Source: Anaerolineales bacterium (GTDB taxonomy: Bacteria > Chloroflexota > Anaerolineae > Anaerolineales > Anaerolineaceae). Taken from it: a DNA stretch of 31,780 bases. Shown in pieces: positions 29,737 through 31,780 of the stretch (the stretch's first letter is position 1; every line of letters begins with the position of its first letter). The translations under genes were made by a program, and so were the position numbers. The notes under the pieces are model-generated. The model saw only the letters and a list, made by a program, of their open reading frames with translations, had not been told where the DNA came from and ran no database searches. The stretch spans positions 1 through 31,780 of the forward strand of contig JAGVAB010000132.1 in assembly GCA_020060485.1 (NCBI GenBank), in the 5' to 3' direction.

Positions 29737-30450
29737 CTAGCGCTTGCGCGTGAAACGCGTGTCACAGGCCGGCGCGCCCAGGGCGAGGGTGCTTTCCCGA
29801 TGGAACATAAACCCCGCCTGCTCGCACAGGTGCGGGAAGAAGATTTCATCGCCGTAGCAGGTGGAATAATAGCAATAATGCCCGTTTCCCATCTGTTTTG
29901 CCACCTCTGCCCAGGCGCACCAGGTTACATTCAACTGGAAGTCGTCCGCCTCATCGATCACCACTTCGGCTTCTTCCAGGCCGCGGGCAGCCATGGCCTT
30001 CATCATTGCCACGTAATATTGCTTGAAAGGCGGAAGAAAGTCGCCATTGCCGCATTCCACAAAGACGGCTGCCGGGGCAAACATCTCTTCAAACACGGGG
30101 ATGGAAATATGCTGCGACAGCCTGCGGCGCAGGGCAGCGGCTTTTTCCATGCCCAGCATTTCTGCCATGACTTTGGCCACAGCGATCTTTTTGATGATGC
30201 CCTGCAAATCGGCATCCGAAATGCCTTTGGCTTTCAGGCTGCCCCAGTCCATCGTTTCGGCGCGCTGTAATTCGTCCTTAAGGTTGCGCACAAACTGCAA
30301 GCTGCCTTTCAACCCCAGAGCTTTGATCAAACCACCAGCCAATGCCAGTACCGGGCCTGCCAGCGAAAGTTTTTTCCCCAGCGGCGTTTGTGATCCTTCG
30401 CTGATGGAGAGGATGTCTTTTCCGTAATGCTTTAGTTCTGTAACGTTCAT
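29737..30450 (-). CDS. L-2-amino-thiazoline-4-carboxylate hydrolase family protein
   Basis: 237 residues. It matches the ATC-hydrolase family by the C-terminal pattern WCAWAEVAKQMG, YYSTCYGDEIFFPHL and the terminal ACDTRFTRKR (usually CDFRW/Y). The founding enzyme opens the thiazoline ring of L-ATC toward cysteine in Pseudomonas. Family members elsewhere are mostly uncharacterised, so the specific reaction is not assured. The first ~80 residues are helical with a hydrophobic stretch (LAGPVLALAGGLIKALGL) not essential to the family. ATG 30450 has GGGTGAGA upstream and an extended -10 TGCTATAAT at 30519-30511. Confidence 0.75.
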   Translation of the reverse strand: MNVTELKHYGKDILSISEGSQTPLGKKLSLAGPVLALAGGLIKALGLKGSLQFVRNLKDELQRAETMDWGSLKAKGISDADLQGIIKKIAVAKVMAEMLGMEKAAALRRRLSQHISIPVFEEMFAPAAVFVECGNGDFLPPFKQYYVAMMKAMAARGLEEAEVVIDEADDFQLNVTWCAWAEVAKQMGNGHYCYYSTCYGDEIFFPHLCEQAGFMFHRESTLALGAPACDTRFTRKR

Positions 30451-30510
30451 TTTCTCACCCGTGAAAACCGGCAGGGATTGTTATGATGCCCCGGTTTTGC
30501 CAACAGGGAG

Positions 30511-30519
30511 ATTATAGCA
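30511..30519 (-). promoter_or_regulatory. Extended -10 promoter of the ATC-hydrolase/methyltransferase genes
   Basis: TGCTATAAT on the minus strand is a perfect extended -10; the start site would be near 30504, 54 nt before ATG 30450. The divergent epimerase gene uses an identical element at 30582. Confidence 0.65.
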
Positions 30520-30581
30520 TTTCTGCTTGCGCAGGGTTTTGGCGGCGGGTGAAAAAATGGAAAATTCCTCATTTTGGATTA

Positions 30582-30590
30582 TGCTATAAT
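30582..30590 (+). promoter_or_regulatory. Extended -10 promoter of the epimerase gene
   Basis: TGCTATAAT is a perfect extended -10, identical to the divergent one at 30511-30519. Start site expected near 30597, 34 nt before ATG 30631. Confidence 0.65.
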
Positions 30591-30630
30591 CGAATGCACG
30601 CCACATCACACACATACTGGACAGTTGAAC

Positions 30631-31557
30631 ATGCAATTTTTGATCACAGGAGCAGCTGGTTTTTTGGGGTCCGGCCTGGCCAACCGCCTTGCCCGGGACG
30701 GGCATGCCGTCAGGGCACTGGATGACCTTTCCACCGGCGACCCGGCTACCCTTTCCCCCGACATTCATTTCACCCGCGGCGATGTCAACGACAGGCCAAA
30801 GTTCTGGACCCTGCTTCAGGATGTGGACTGCGTTTATCATCTGGCGGCGCGCGTGCTGGTGCCCGAGTCGGTGCTTTATCCGCGCGAGTACGACATGGTC
30901 AACGTGGGCGGCACGGTGACCCTGATGGAAGCCATGCGCGACGTGGGCGTGCGGCGGGTGGTTTTCATTTCTTCCGGCACGATCTACGGCGAGCAGGCCG
31001 AACAGCCGCTGCGCGAGGATATGCGCCCCAACCCGCGCTCGCCGTATGCCGTTTCCAAGCTGGCCGCCGAGTATTACGTGCGCACCATCGGCGATCTGTG
31101 GGGCATCGAGACGGTCTGCCTGCGGGTGTTCAATGCCTATGGCCCCGGCCAGCAGATGCCGCCCACCTATACCCCGGTCATCCCCAACTTTCTGAAACAT
31201 GCCACCCGCAACGGCACCATCGTGCTCAACGGGGATGGCGCCCAGACCCGTGATTATGTTTACAAGGACGATGTGATCGAAGCCATGCTGGCGGCGGCCA
31301 CCGCCCCGGAGGCCAATCAGCAGATCATCAATGTGGGCAGCGGCGTGGAAACCAGCGTGCGTGATCTGGCCCGCCTGGTGCGCACTGTGACTGGCGCCGA
31401 GCCGGAGGTGGTCTATAACCCGCGCAACGCCGGGGTGGAACGCATGTGCGCCGACCTGACCCTGGCCCGCAAGCTGCTCAACTATCAACCCCGGGTTTTG
31501 CTGGAAGACGGCCTGCGCCTGACCCTGGAGCTGGACGAACGCTTGCGCAAGCTGTAA
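30631..31557 (+). CDS. NAD-dependent sugar epimerase/dehydratase (SDR)
   Basis: 308 residues. The Rossmann nucleotide loop is GAAGFLG (residues 7-13). The catalytic SSGTIYG and Y139-x-x-x-K143 (YAVSK) motifs of the extended SDRs are intact, followed by [11 protein letters not shown], a UDP- or dTDP-sugar type loop. It probably acts on a nucleotide sugar in cell-surface polysaccharide synthesis, closest in style to UDP-glucose 4-epimerase; the exact sugar is not determined. ATG 30631 is chosen because it places the Rossmann motif correctly; the open frame to 30574 overlaps the promoter. The MPG glycosylase gene follows after 38 nt. Confidence 0.92.
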   Translation: MQFLITGAAGFLGSGLANRLARDGHAVRALDDLSTGDPATLSPDIHFTRGDVNDRPKFWTLLQDVDCVYHLAARVLVPESVLYPREYDMVNVGGTVTLMEAMRDVGVRRVVFISSGTIYGEQAEQPLREDMRPNPRSPYAVSKLAAEYYVRTIGDLWGIETVCLRVFNAYGPGQQMPPTYTPVIPNFLKHATRNGTIVLNGDGAQTRDYVYKDDVIEAMLAAATAPEANQQIINVGSGVETSVRDLARLVRTVTGAEPEVVYNPRNAGVERMCADLTLARKLLNYQPRVLLEDGLRLTLELDERLRKL

Positions 31558-31595
31558 TCGTACTGCCAATCCCCAACCCTTTTGTGGAACAAAAC

Positions 31596-31780
31596 ATGCC
31601 GCTTGAAACTATCCTGCCCGCTGCATTTTACGACCGCCCGGTGCTGGACGTGGCGCGTGATCTGCTGGGGCGGCGTCTGGTGCGCTGCATCAACGGGCAG
31701 CGCGTGGGCGGGCTGATCGTAGAGTGCGAGGCTTACCGTGGCGAGGAGGACCTGGCCTGCCATGCCCGCGCCGGGCGCAC
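31596..31780 (+). CDS. 3-methyladenine DNA glycosylase (AAG/MPG family), 5' part
   Basis: Only the first 61 residues are present; the gene runs off the window end. [20 protein letters not shown], then [41 protein letters not shown], is typical of the AAG family; E-A-Y holds the catalytic Glu that activates water. It would remove alkylated purines in base-excision repair, complementing Tag at 17718. ATG 31596 has only a weak GGAAC upstream. It may be co-transcribed with the epimerase. Confidence 0.92.
   Translation, partial: MPLETILPAAFYDRPVLDVARDLLGRRLVRCINGQRVGGLIVECEAYRGEEDLACHARAGR

Noticed and set aside
1..31780. tRNA or rRNA genes
   Set aside because: No cloverleaf-compatible or rRNA-like conserved stretch was noticed in any gap; a tRNA search program would be decisive.

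Overview
This 31.8 kb window looks like chromosomal DNA from a GC-rich (by eye a little under 60% GC), free-living bacterium, most likely a Chloroflexota of the Anaerolineae type. That placement is inferred from gene content: a large MalT-type LuxR regulator with a satellite operon, DUF2785, an EctA-like acetyltransferase, abundant small GNAT, VOC and cupin genes, and dispersed intergenic hairpins with a TCGACAAGCTC core. No rRNA, tRNA, phage, transposase or CRISPR was recognised. The window is dense, with about 36 genes in short co-directional blocks.

Layout. 316-2160 (+): an Uup-like ABC-F ATPase with its own terminator. 2319-5742 (-): an XRE/DUF4870 membrane regulator with a dyad operator, a GNAT-like protein overlapping an EFR1-type flavodoxin/ferredoxin, and a Cys-rich lipoprotein. 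5902-12944 (+): an 875-aa MalT/LuxR regulator, probably leaderless, followed by a lipoprotein, an 84-aa conserved small protein, an ICMT-family methyltransferase, a SAM methyltransferase, a CPBP (Rce1-like) intramembrane protease and an exported or membrane-anchored MBL hydrolase. This block is the best candidate for an undescribed system. 13145-18296 (-): an orphan EctA, a flavodoxin, DUF2785, a small membrane protein, a GNAT fused to a membrane domain, a VOC protein, a DHCW-motif cupin, and Tag glycosylase.

18567-21877: Hsp20 (+), a DUF697-type GTPase (-), a YefM-YoeB toxin-antitoxin pair (+) with TGTACA operators, and a DUF429 protein (+). 21987-24937: a class-C beta-lactamase-fold hydrolase with a membrane tail (-), a second CPBP protease (+), and a YbaN/DUF454 membrane protein (-). 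25155-27053 (-): perR-katA, a peroxide-responsive operon with a near-consensus Per box. 27201-30450 (-): two methyltransferases, an unknown polytopic membrane protein and an ATC-hydrolase-family protein. 30631-31780 (+): an NAD-dependent sugar epimerase and the start of an AAG/MPG 3-methyladenine glycosylase cut by the window end.

Themes: oxidative and alkylation stress (PerR, catalase, Tag, MPG, Hsp20), membrane-associated regulation and proteolysis (two CPBP proteases, a degenerate site-2-protease-like domain, MalT regulator, XRE membrane regulator), and small-molecule modification. Intergenic DNA carries a dispersed hairpin family whose 11-nt loop is conserved while its stems vary. It also carries several extended -10 (TGnTATAAT) promoters, one or two of which may make leaderless mRNA.
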